From: Ramlibacter sp. WS9
GTDB lineage: Bacteria; Pseudomonadota; Gammaproteobacteria; Burkholderiales; Burkholderiaceae_C
Length of the DNA: 64,000 nucleotides
Reading direction: 5' to 3'
NCBI RefSeq assembly: GCF_003797765.1
Contig: NZ_RKMB01000023.1
Location: 35,264-99,263, forward strand
The notes beneath the pieces were generated by a model. That model was given only the letters and a program-made list of their open reading frames with translations, had not been told where the DNA came from and made no database searches. Positions 34,830-42,325 of this stretch are shown in pieces (position 1 is the stretch's first letter; each line of letters starts with the position of its first letter). The position numbers and the translations under genes are program-made.

Positions 34830-35857
34830 AGCACCTTTCCGTTGTCCACGACCGCGACCCCATCCAGCGTGACCGTGCAATTGCGAAGCGGCAAGTCGAA
34901 GTGCCCGCGCGTGTGGCGGCCCGCCACCTCGTTCGCGCCGGTGCTGTAGAGAAAGTTACCGGAGAACGCACGCAGCTCGGTGCCGTTGAAGTCGCGCTTG
35001 TCGTACAGCGCCATGCTGTCCCAGCGCGCCGCCGTGTTCAGGCCGTAGCCGACGTGGCTCACCGCATACGCGTCTCTATCGCCCCAGGCCGCGATGTAGC
35101 TGCGCATCAAATCGGCGTCGACACCCGTGCCTTCGATGCGCGTGACGTAGTCGTTCTCGATGCGCAAGGTGATCGGTCTTTCGATGTAGCGTTTGAAGGT
35201 GAGATTGACGTCGCCTTCGGCCAGCACCAGCGTGCCGTTCACGCAGCCCGCGCCGGGAAAGGCCAGCGCCAGGCCACCGGGCCAATGCGTCATGGTGCCG
35301 GGCTTGCTGGTGTAGCCCCAGTTGCCGCCGCAGGTGGCGCCCGTCATGGAAATATCGAGCTCGGTTCCTGCGGCCGACGTCACCCGCATCGCCTTCGCGG
35401 CGCGCAGGCGCTTGACGTGATCCTTCACCAGCGGCTCCAGCGTGTCGTCCGGCACCAGCCGCACCAGCGCTTCCGGATGCTCGTTGCTGACGTAGAGCAC
35501 GCGCGCGCCGCCCTTCAGGATGGCGGGCAGTTCGGGCGCGTGCATCAAGCCTTCGACGGTGCAGTCGACGACCAATGTGCTGGAGGCCAGCGCCGCCAGC
35601 ACGGGCGCCATTTGCTGCAAGGCGGTGGAAGCGCCGGTCGAGCGCACCGGCGGGCCGGCTTCGAACGGGGTGGGTACGCAGATTTCGAACACCTGGCAGC
35701 CTATCCGGGCTGCCGCGAACCGCGCCAGTGCCGGCAGCTCCGCGCGGGTCTGGCTTTCGCACAGGACGGCCACCGTGTCCCCGGGCCGCAAGGCGCAGCG
35801 CGACAACACGGCGTGAAAGGCATCGACCCAGGCGGGCTCCAGGTGGGACTGCAACAT
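34826..35857 (-). CDS. nicX: 2,5-dihydroxypyridine 5,6-dioxygenase-like protein (NicX family)
   Basis: 343 residues from the ATG at 35855-35857, which has GGAGAG upstream. Upstream in-frame starts would lie inside the divergent operator. It aligns by eye with P. putida NicX over its length, including GTLVLAEGDVNLTFKRYIER, SHVGYGLN, RAFSGNFLYSTGAN and GHFDLPLRNCTV. The iron ligands of NicX (His in SHxGxGL and the H-x-D of GHFDLP) are conserved. NicX opens the pyridine ring of 2,5-dihydroxypyridine to N-formylmaleamate. Related M29-like proteins with other substrates exist, so exact specificity is open. Confidence 0.75.
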   Translation of the reverse strand: MLQSHLEPAWVDAFHAVLSRCALRPGDTVAVLCESQTRAELPALARFAAARIGCQVFEICVPTPFEAGPPVRSTGASTALQQMAPVLAALASSTLVVDCTVEGLMHAPELPAILKGGARVLYVSNEHPEALVRLVPDDTLEPLVKDHVKRLRAAKAMRVTSAAGTELDISMTGATCGGNWGYTSKPGTMTHWPGGLALAFPGAGCVNGTLVLAEGDVNLTFKRYIERPITLRIENDYVTRIEGTGVDADLMRSYIAAWGDRDAYAVSHVGYGLNTAARWDSMALYDKRDFNGTELRAFSGNFLYSTGANEVAGRHTRGHFDLPLRNCTVTLDGVAVVDNGKVL

Positions 35858-35880
35858 GGCTCTCCGGTTTCGGTCCATAA

Positions 35881-35898
35881 TACATGAAAATTCATGCA
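35881..35898. promoter_or_regulatory. MarR operator candidate in the divergent nicX/flavin-reductase promoter
   Basis: TACATGAA-AA-TTCATGCA: the arms match at 7 of 8 positions, with a perfect ATGAA-AA-TTCAT core. An 18-bp palindrome centred between divergent starts is the classic MarR arrangement, and a MarR gene is the second gene of the rightward operon. Confidence 0.55.
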
Positions 35899-35907
35899 AT
35901 CAGGCCG

Positions 35908-36417
35908 ATGAACCCGCCCCGCAAAGCCCAGCCACCGAGCTTCTCCACCCAGGAATTCCGCTCGGCCCTCGGCATGTTCGCCACCGGCGTCACCATCGTC
36001 ACCGCGCGCACGCCCGATGGCGAGGTGATCGGCCTCACGGCCAATTCCTTCAACTCCGTGTCGCTCGACCCGCCGCTCGTGCTGTGGAGCCTGGCGCAGG
36101 CCGCGGCGTCGCTGCCGGCGTTTCGCGCGGGCTCGCATTACGCCATCAACATCCTCGCGAAAGACCAGAAAGCCCTGGCCGAACGCTTCGCGCTCAAGGG
36201 CGCGGACCGCTGGGCCGGCGTGAGCTTCACCGACGGCATGGGCGGGGCACCCTTGCTCGAAGGCGCATCGGCCAGCTTCGAATGCTTCAACCGCAGCCGC
36301 TACGAAGAAGGCGACCACGTCATCTTCGTCGGTGAGGTCGAGCGCTGTACCTGGCGCGCCGGCACTTCGCCGCTGCTCTTTCACGGCGGCCGCTACTACA
36401 CCGAGCATCCGATCTAG
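35908..36417 (+). CDS. Flavin reductase (two-component monooxygenase reductase type)
   Basis: 169 residues from the ATG at 35908; an ATG at 35884 is in frame but lies inside the operator palindrome. Flavin-reductase-like split-barrel with SALGMFATGVTIVTAR, LTANSFNSVSLDPPLVLW, and a C-terminal GEVERCTW...LLFHGGRYY. It supplies reduced FMN or FAD to a partner monooxygenase; the ACAD-fold protein at 32760-34016 is the only candidate partner in the cluster. Divergent from nicX; the MarR gene starts immediately after its stop. Confidence 0.88.
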   Translation: MNPPRKAQPPSFSTQEFRSALGMFATGVTIVTARTPDGEVIGLTANSFNSVSLDPPLVLWSLAQAAASLPAFRAGSHYAINILAKDQKALAERFALKGADRWAGVSFTDGMGGAPLLEGASASFECFNRSRYEEGDHVIFVGEVERCTWRAGTSPLLFHGGRYYTEHPI

Positions 36418-36843
36418 ATGACCGCACCGCGCTTCGTCGAAGACTACCTGGGTTACCTGCTCGGGCAGGCGAATCACGCGCTTTATAAAGACTTCGATTC
36501 GCATGTGCGCGCCGCGGGGCTGAGCTCCATCGAATGGCGGGTGCTGGCCACGCTGCACGACGGGGACCCGCTGACGGTGAGCCGACTCGCCGAAGAAGTG
36601 TTAGCCAAGCAACCGACCGTAACAAAACTTGTGCAGCGCATGAGCGACCAGGGATGGGTCGTGCTGCAGGCTGACCCGGGCGACCAGCGCCGTACCTTGG
36701 TGGTGGCCACGGCCGCCGGCAAACGCCTCGTTCGCCCTCTGGTCGAGAAGGCGCGCACGCAAGAAGCCACCATGCTGCGGGCCCTCGCCGGCCCCGAAAA
36801 AGCGGCCCTCAAGAAGCTCCTGGCCAAGCTCGCGCGGGGCTGA
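36418..36843 (+). CDS. MarR family transcriptional regulator
   Basis: 141 residues with the MarR winged helix (SSIEWRVLATLHDGDPLTVS, later KQPTVTKLVQRMSDQGWV, ADPGDQRRTLVVAT). Its ATG follows the flavin reductase stop with no gap. In nicotinate and picolinate clusters the repressor (NicR, PicR) is also of the MarR family, which fits. It likely represses both arms through the palindrome at 35881-35898, released by a pathway intermediate. Confidence 0.88.
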   Translation: MTAPRFVEDYLGYLLGQANHALYKDFDSHVRAAGLSSIEWRVLATLHDGDPLTVSRLAEEVLAKQPTVTKLVQRMSDQGWVVLQADPGDQRRTLVVATAAGKRLVRPLVEKARTQEATMLRALAGPEKAALKKLLAKLARG

Positions 36844-36938
36844 TTTTCCGGCCTGTGTCATGGCCCCCTGTCAGTTCTGACAGGATTGCAGCGCAATGGA
36901 TGAGGTGCCTACATTGGTCCGCCCAACAGGAGCGGCCC

Positions 36939-37709
36939 ATGAATCGAACCGAACTTTCCAGGCACCAGCGCCTCACGATCGCCACACTGAAAAACAGCCT
37001 GCGATTGGCCACGCGCATCAGCGACGACATGCTGGAACTGGTGCGCACCTACGCCCGACTTTCCGAGACCGGCTACGTGCAGTTGCCGTTCATGCTGGAG
37101 AAATCCCGGCGCGTCCCCAGCCCGCATTTCTGGGTATCGCTGAAGGATGGCGACAGCATCATCGCTCTCGCGGCCTATCGCACGATGCAGAACGGTCCGC
37201 ACCCTCAAACCTGCGCGGCTTTCATGGCCGATGGCGGGCTCTACCCTTCGCAGGGCGGCAAGCCCGAAGCGTACCTGCGCGCCCGCGGCCCGATGCTCGA
37301 ACCTCACGCGCGCTTCGGCTATCTCGGTGCGGGCTGGGTTCACCCGCGCTGGCGCGGCCACAACCTGGCCGGGTACATCTCGCGCATCGTCTTTGCGGAA
37401 GCCGTGTTGCGCGCCGAGCATGAGCTGGCCCTGATGTCGGTGATGACGTTCGAACCCATGTTCAGGAGCGGCATGAACCAGCGCGCCAGCGGCTGGCACC
37501 ATGCGCATGTGGACCTGATCCTCGACGGATGGCTGGCGGCATTGGAGAAGGACGTGCGCATGTATTTCTCGCACAACTCGCTGCAAGAGCAGGACGCCCT
37601 GTACGGCATGGAGCTGGAGTACCTGGATGCGGGCGAACAGGTGCCCTGGCTGCGCCGGCACGACAAAACCTCCGTCGATTCGCTGCTGGCCACGGCCGCC
37701 GTGTCCTGA
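36939..37709 (+). CDS. GNAT-like acyltransferase-fold hypothetical protein
   Basis: 256 residues from the ATG at 36939 with CAGGAG upstream. The middle (LGAGWVHPRWRGHNLAGYISRI) resembles the acyl-CoA-binding motif A of GNAT or N-acyl-amino-acid-synthase proteins; the rest matches nothing I recognise. The next gene, a fatty acid desaturase, begins 10 bp later with its own GGAGG, so they form a pair. Together they suggest modification or linkage of acyl chains; the product is not known. Confidence 0.6.
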   Translation: MNRTELSRHQRLTIATLKNSLRLATRISDDMLELVRTYARLSETGYVQLPFMLEKSRRVPSPHFWVSLKDGDSIIALAAYRTMQNGPHPQTCAAFMADGGLYPSQGGKPEAYLRARGPMLEPHARFGYLGAGWVHPRWRGHNLAGYISRIVFAEAVLRAEHELALMSVMTFEPMFRSGMNQRASGWHHAHVDLILDGWLAALEKDVRMYFSHNSLQEQDALYGMELEYLDAGEQVPWLRRHDKTSVDSLLATAAVS

Positions 37710-37719
37710 AGGAGGCCCC

Positions 37720-38844
37720 ATGTCATTGCCTTCCTACCGCATCCGTTCGCGGCGCGAGCTGGTCGAAGCCCTGCTGCCGTTCGCCGCACCTGACACGCGC
37801 CGTGGCGTGCTGCTCTTTTGCGTCGACTACGGTCTGTTCCTGCTGGGCACCGCCCTGGCGCTCCTCGCGTCGCACCCGGCGCTGCGCATCGCGGGCGCGC
37901 TGCTGGCCGGGTTCAAGATGAGCACGCTCTACGCGATTGCACACGACGCCGCGCACAACACGCTGACGGCGTCGCGCGGCCTCAACAAGGCCATCGGCAT
38001 CGTGGCCTACCTCACTGGCTTCTACAACTACCGCCTGCGCCTCTACGACCACTTGCTGCGCCACCACCCGCTGGTCAACGGGCCGCAGCCCGACGCCTAC
38101 CGGCCGATGACTTTGGCGCAATACCGTGCGTGCCCACTTTGGCGTCGCGCGTGGGAGCGCTTCATCCGCTCGCCCAACCCGCTGGCATTGATGGCGTATG
38201 GCGCTGTGTCGCGCTTGTTGAAGTCCGAGGTCTTCCCCAAGAAGACGATGCCGCTCGCGGTGCGGCGCGAAGCCTGGCTCTACGCCGGGCTGATGGGCGT
38301 GTACCTGTGCGGCTTCATTGGCCTCATCGCCCTCGCCAGTGCCGGCAGCTGGCTGGTGTTTGCGCAGAACCTGTTCTTCGCCCTGGTGTTGCCTTTCCTG
38401 GCGTTCCAGGCCTGGATGGCCATCGTCGTGTACTTCCAGCACACGCATCCGGCGGTGCCATGGTTCGAAGAAGGCGACGAGCGCCACCGCGGCTTCGGTG
38501 CCGAAGAATTAAGCGTGCACATGGCGATGCCCCGCGCGGTGAGCGCGCTGCTCCACCACGCCTACTGCCACGCCGCCCACCATGTGTGCCCCAGCATTCC
38601 CTGCTATCGGCTGTACGACGCGCAGCAGCGGCTCGACCAGCTGATGGGCGCGAAGGCAGCGGTCGTTCCTTTCCGCGCGGGCACTTTGCTCGACGTCTTC
38701 CGGCGCTGCAAGCTGTACAACTACGAAGCGCACTGCTGGACCGATTTCGAAGGCTGGCCGACTTCGCCCAGCCTGGTGCCGCTGCGCAAGCGCGCGTCGC
38801 GCTCGGCCAACCAGAGCGACTTCCAGCAACTGGCGCGGGCGTGA
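37720..38844 (+). CDS. Membrane fatty acid desaturase/hydroxylase
   Basis: 374 residues, integral membrane, with the three-histidine-box pattern of di-iron desaturases: HDAAHN (near residue 84), HHPLVN, HTHP and HAAHHV. Hydrophobic spans lie around residues 25-55, 185-215 and 220-245. It inserts a double bond or hydroxyl into an acyl chain or related lipid at the inner membrane. The start at 37720 follows GGAGG. It is paired with the GNAT-like gene upstream, which is the best hint to its substrate. Confidence 0.85.
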   Translation: MSLPSYRIRSRRELVEALLPFAAPDTRRGVLLFCVDYGLFLLGTALALLASHPALRIAGALLAGFKMSTLYAIAHDAAHNTLTASRGLNKAIGIVAYLTGFYNYRLRLYDHLLRHHPLVNGPQPDAYRPMTLAQYRACPLWRRAWERFIRSPNPLALMAYGAVSRLLKSEVFPKKTMPLAVRREAWLYAGLMGVYLCGFIGLIALASAGSWLVFAQNLFFALVLPFLAFQAWMAIVVYFQHTHPAVPWFEEGDERHRGFGAEELSVHMAMPRAVSALLHHAYCHAAHHVCPSIPCYRLYDAQQRLDQLMGAKAAVVPFRAGTLLDVFRRCKLYNYEAHCWTDFEGWPTSPSLVPLRKRASRSANQSDFQQLARA

Positions 38845-38897
38845 GCGTTGCCGGCGGCGCGCTACGCGCTCGCCGATAGCACGCTAACATCGCCCCG

Positions 38898-39806
38898 ATG
38901 ATCGCCCGCAAGAACCACCTCGACACGCTCGCCGTCTCATTGCTGCTTGTCTGCTGCCTGTTCTGGGGCTTCCAGCAGATCCTGATCAAGACCACCGTGG
39001 GCGAGGTGCCGCCACTCTGGCAAGCGTCATTGCGCTTCGCGGGGGCCACCTTGCTGCTGTGGATCTGGTGCGTCGTGCGCGGCGTCAAGCTCTTCACCCG
39101 CGACGGCACATTGCGCGCGGGCCTGTTGGCCGGCGTGCTCTTTGCCGGCGAGTTCAGCTGCATCTACCTGGGCCTGCGTGACACCACGGCCTCGCGCCTC
39201 ACGGTATTCCTCTACACCTCGCCTTTCGTGGTGGCGCTGCTGCTGCCGCGCTTCGTGCCCGCTGAAAAGCTGCGGCCGGTGCAGTGGGCCGGCCTGGTGA
39301 TCGCTTTCGTCGCGGTGGCGGTGGCGTTCAGCGAAGGCTTCGCGGGCGGAAGCACGGCACGCCAGCTGCGTGGCGACGCGCTTGCGCTCGCGGCCGGCGT
39401 GTTGTGGGGACTCACCACGCTCGTGATCCGTGCTTCGGCCATGGCCACGGCCAGCGCCGAGAAGACGCTTTTCTACCAAGTGGCGGTCACAACCGTCGTC
39501 GCGCCATTTCTCTCGCTCGCGCTGGGCGAGACCTGGTCGCTGGACTATTCGGCGCAGGCCTGGGGCTCGCTCGCGTTGCAGACGGCCATCGGCGCCTTCG
39601 CGAGCTACCTCACCTGGATGTGGATGCTGCGCCACTACCCGGCCACGCAGATGTCGTCGTTCACCTTCCTCACGCCCGTGTTCGCGCTGGTGTTCGGCGT
39701 GCTGCTGCTCAAGGAGCCTCTCACACTGCAGCTGATGCTGGCGCTGTGCGGCGTGGCCGCCGGCATCGTGCTCGTCAACCGGCGGGCGCCTGCTCTTTCG
39801 CGATGA
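38898..39806 (+). CDS. DMT superfamily transporter (EamA/RhaT type)
   Basis: 302 residues with ten predicted membrane helices in two EamA repeats (LLLVCCLFWGFQQILIKTTV at the start; ALAAGVLWGLTTLVIRASAM at the second repeat). Probably an inner-membrane exporter of a metabolite or amino acid. It stands alone. The 167 bp that follow hold only short frames I cannot support. Confidence 0.88.
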   Translation: MIARKNHLDTLAVSLLLVCCLFWGFQQILIKTTVGEVPPLWQASLRFAGATLLLWIWCVVRGVKLFTRDGTLRAGLLAGVLFAGEFSCIYLGLRDTTASRLTVFLYTSPFVVALLLPRFVPAEKLRPVQWAGLVIAFVAVAVAFSEGFAGGSTARQLRGDALALAAGVLWGLTTLVIRASAMATASAEKTLFYQVAVTTVVAPFLSLALGETWSLDYSAQAWGSLALQTAIGAFASYLTWMWMLRHYPATQMSSFTFLTPVFALVFGVLLLKEPLTLQLMLALCGVAAGIVLVNRRAPALSR

Positions 39807-39973
39807 GCTGATCCAGCGTGCGGCGGAAATGCGCCAGCGGCGCATCGGCCACCACCGCCAGCAGCTTGAGATCCGAATCCTCATCCATCGCGCGCTGCGA
39901 AGGTGCGGGCCTTCATGGACGCCGCGACTTCCGGCGGCAGCCGCTTGCGCCGCTGGTCGGCGAGAATGGCCCC

Positions 39974-40198
39974 ATGAGATTTGAATACACGCGTCAAGGC
40001 GGAAGTGGCCTGACCTATGACATCGAGGTCGACCGGCACGGCAGCTATGCGATCAGGCTGAACGAGAAGGTGCTCAAGCGTGTGACGGCTTTACCCAGCT
40101 ACGTCGGCAAGCCCCGATGGGGCAGCAAGAAGCTCGAGGCGGACGCGGCGGGGGATGCGAAGAAGGCGATCGAAGCGTTCAAGACGGACGCGGGCTAG
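39974..40198 (+). CDS. Small hypothetical protein
   Basis: 74 residues (MRFEYTRQGGSGLTYDIEVD...). Probably a small beta-rich cytoplasmic protein ending in a charged helix (GDAKKAIEAFKTDAG). No domain recognised. The frame is compact and uses codons like the neighbours, but the ribosome-binding site is weak. Confidence 0.5.
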   Translation: MRFEYTRQGGSGLTYDIEVDRHGSYAIRLNEKVLKRVTALPSYVGKPRWGSKKLEADAAGDAKKAIEAFKTDAG

Positions 40199-40278
40199 CT
40201 GACCGGACCCCAGTCCAACGCGATGCGCGACAATCGGGATCGGGACGATCCGTCCCGTGCGGCCATTCGCGAAACCCT

Positions 40279-40506
40279 ATGACGCCGGAACAACTTCTGC
40301 TGAATGAATGGCGAATTGCAGCCAAGGCGGCCGCGGCCGCCGAACGGCTGGTGGCCGAAGCATACCTTCGCTACTTCAACAACAGGGGCAGCGAGCCCAG
40401 TCTGGCCGACAAAGACGAAGCGGAACGAAAGCGTCAGATTGCCGATGACCTGTACCTGATCGTCATCAAGGGGCACGCCGCTCCTCCGGGCGCCAGCAAC
40501 TGCTGA
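40279..40506 (+). CDS. Small helical hypothetical protein
   Basis: 75 residues (MTPEQLLLNEWRIAAKAAAA...). Ala- and Glu-rich helical protein (EWRIAAKAAAAAERLVAEAY). No recognisable family. It lies 80 bp after the previous small ORF and may share its transcript. Function unknown. Confidence 0.5.
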   Translation: MTPEQLLLNEWRIAAKAAAAAERLVAEAYLRYFNNRGSEPSLADKDEAERKRQIADDLYLIVIKGHAAPPGASNC

Positions 40507-40585
40507 GTTCGTGAAGCTGGAGAACTGTTAGCTCAACTCAAGCGGCTGGACGCCGACCTCTGCGCAATGCGCGCGGTACGCCCTG

Positions 40586-40822
40586 GTGCACCACGCCTTG
40601 GTGGCCGGCGCGGGCATTATTGGTTTGCTGTCGCGCCCTTTGGCAGCCGCGGACGTGGCGAAGGGCCGCCTGGTGGAAGTTCTTGCGCCGTTCGCTTCCA
40701 CCGGGGTTCACACGATGTTCGCTGTCTCGCTGCCCAGCCGGCGCAATGCCGCCCGGGTGCGGGCCGTCATCGACTTCCTGCACGAAACGGCCCGCCGGCA
40801 GTGGGCCTTGACCCCTGCCTGA
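40586..40822 (+). pseudogene. C-terminal remnant of a LysR regulator
   Basis: The reading ALVAGAGIIGLLSRPLAAAD, then VAKGRLVEVLAPFA and SLPSRRNAARVRAVIDFL, is the C-terminal end of the LysR effector domain. The helix-turn-helix and most of the effector domain are missing; the frame is closed by a TAG near 40530. No start with a ribosome-binding site is present. It looks like the leftover of a deleted gene. Confidence 0.65.
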
Positions 40823-40849
40823 GAGCGGAGTGCGGCGCCCCCTCCCGCG

Positions 40850-42013
40850 TCAGCGCATGAACCTGCCGCCGCGCCCGATGGTCGTCACGTCGATGAACTC
40901 GGAACCGATGTGATCGAGCGGGCCGTAGCGGATGCTGAATCCACCCATGTCCCAATCACGGATCGATTCCAGGCCGGCGATGAGCCCGTCGCGTGTCGGT
41001 GTGCGCCCGGCACGCTTGAGCCCTTCGACGAACACCTTGGCGGTGAGGAAGCCTTCCATGCTGGAAAAGTCGAAGGCCGTGTGGCCGGCCTCCGTCATCG
41101 TCTGCTGGTATTCGCGCACGATGGGAATGGAGCCTCCGTACGGGAAGGGCACCACCTGCGAGATCACCACGCCCGCGCCGGCGTCGCCCAGTTCATCGGC
41201 CAACGCCTTCGAGCCGACGAAGCTCACGTTGAAGAACTGGCCGCCGAACCCCTTGGCCCGCGCTTGCTTGATGAAAGCGGCGCATGACTTGTACGCGCTG
41301 ATCTGCACGATGGCGTCGGGCTGCGCCGCGAGGATCGTCTCGAGCGATTTCGCGACGTCGACGGTATTGCGTTCCACCGTGCCCGTGGCCACGAGCTTGA
41401 GCTGCCGCCGGGCCAGTGCGCGTTCGACACCGTCCAACCCCGTCTTGCCGTACGCGTCGTTCTGGTAGAACACCGCGATCTTCTTGAGCCCGAGGTTCGT
41501 CAGGTGTTGAACGATGCGCTCGGTCTCGTCGAAGTAGCTGCCTCGCACGTGGAACACCTGGCGGTTGAACGGGGTGCGCAGGGCTTCGGCCCCGGTGAAC
41601 ATGCCGACCAGCGGCACCTTGGCTTCGGTGAGGATCGGCACCGTCGCGATGCCGGTGGGCGTGCCCACCGAGCCGATGAGGGCGAAGACGTTGTCCTCCT
41701 CGATCAGCGCCTTCACGGCCGCCTTGGACTTCTCGGGCTCATAGCCGTCGTCGCGCGTGACGAGCTTGAGCTGGCGCCCGTTCACGCCGCCCTGGGCGTT
41801 GACCGATTTGAAATAGGCTTCGATGCCGACTTTCAACCGCTCGCCGAGCTGTGCGGCCGCGCCGCTGAATGCGGCGAATTGCCCCACCACGACCTGTTTG
41901 TCGGTGATGCCGGCCTGGGCCATCGCTTGCGACGATGCAAGCGCACTGCAAAGGATCAAGCAGCGCAACGCGTGCCGAAGGATGGGGGTTCGGGTTCTGG
42001 GGGTACTTCTCAT
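40850..42013 (-). CDS. Branched-chain-amino-acid-type ABC solute-binding protein
   Basis: 387 residues from the ATG at 42011-42013. Signal peptide (RCLILCSALASSQAMAQA) then the LivK-type fold (ITDKQVVVGQFAAFSGAAAQ; AVFYQNDAYGKTGLDGVERA; GGVNGRQLKLVTRDDGYEPE). Periplasmic ligand binding for a Liv-type importer. No permease genes adjoin it, so it is an orphan that must use another transporter or act as a sensor. Divergent from the dipeptide-type operon. Confidence 0.85.
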   Translation of the reverse strand: MRSTPRTRTPILRHALRCLILCSALASSQAMAQAGITDKQVVVGQFAAFSGAAAQLGERLKVGIEAYFKSVNAQGGVNGRQLKLVTRDDGYEPEKSKAAVKALIEEDNVFALIGSVGTPTGIATVPILTEAKVPLVGMFTGAEALRTPFNRQVFHVRGSYFDETERIVQHLTNLGLKKIAVFYQNDAYGKTGLDGVERALARRQLKLVATGTVERNTVDVAKSLETILAAQPDAIVQISAYKSCAAFIKQARAKGFGGQFFNVSFVGSKALADELGDAGAGVVISQVVPFPYGGSIPIVREYQQTMTEAGHTAFDFSSMEGFLTAKVFVEGLKRAGRTPTRDGLIAGLESIRDWDMGGFSIRYGPLDHIGSEFIDVTTIGRGGRFMR

Positions 42014-42325
42014 GAGACGGAATGGGATGCTTTGCGCATCGGTGGGAAAGGAACACTCGGCCAAACTACTTTACGCCGCACCCGGAAGCAAGCATCTGTG
42101 TCCAGGAGGCTGCGGGGGCCGACCGGCGGGAGTGCAGCGTCTGAATCCGCCCACAGCCAACGGCGCTGATGGGAACGAAAAGCTTCATATCGCTGCGTTG
42201 AGCGCCCGATCTGAAAAACAATTTCAGTTTTTGCCGGCATTTCTACGGGTTTCCCCTAAAAACGACCTATTCCGGCCCAATTACCCTTCAGATCTGAAAT
42301 TTCCGTTCACTTCCAGGAGATTGGC
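42014..42325. promoter_or_regulatory. 312-bp divergent control region with two CTGAAA palindromes
   Basis: No gene is seen. CTGAAA-AACAA-TTTCAG (42211-42227) is a perfect 6-bp inverted repeat, and TTCAGATCTGAA (42287-42298) is a perfect 12-bp palindrome; both contain GATCTGAAA, and the second is followed by TTTC. These resemble GAAA/TTTC-type operators of RpiR/MurR regulators, and such a regulator is encoded in the operon to the right. Confidence 0.5.

Noticed and set aside
39807..39973. Short minus-strand frame MDEDSDLKLLAVVADAPLAH... after the DMT transporter
   Set aside because: Only about 36 codons, overlaps the transporter end, has no ribosome-binding site and cannot be tied to a family.
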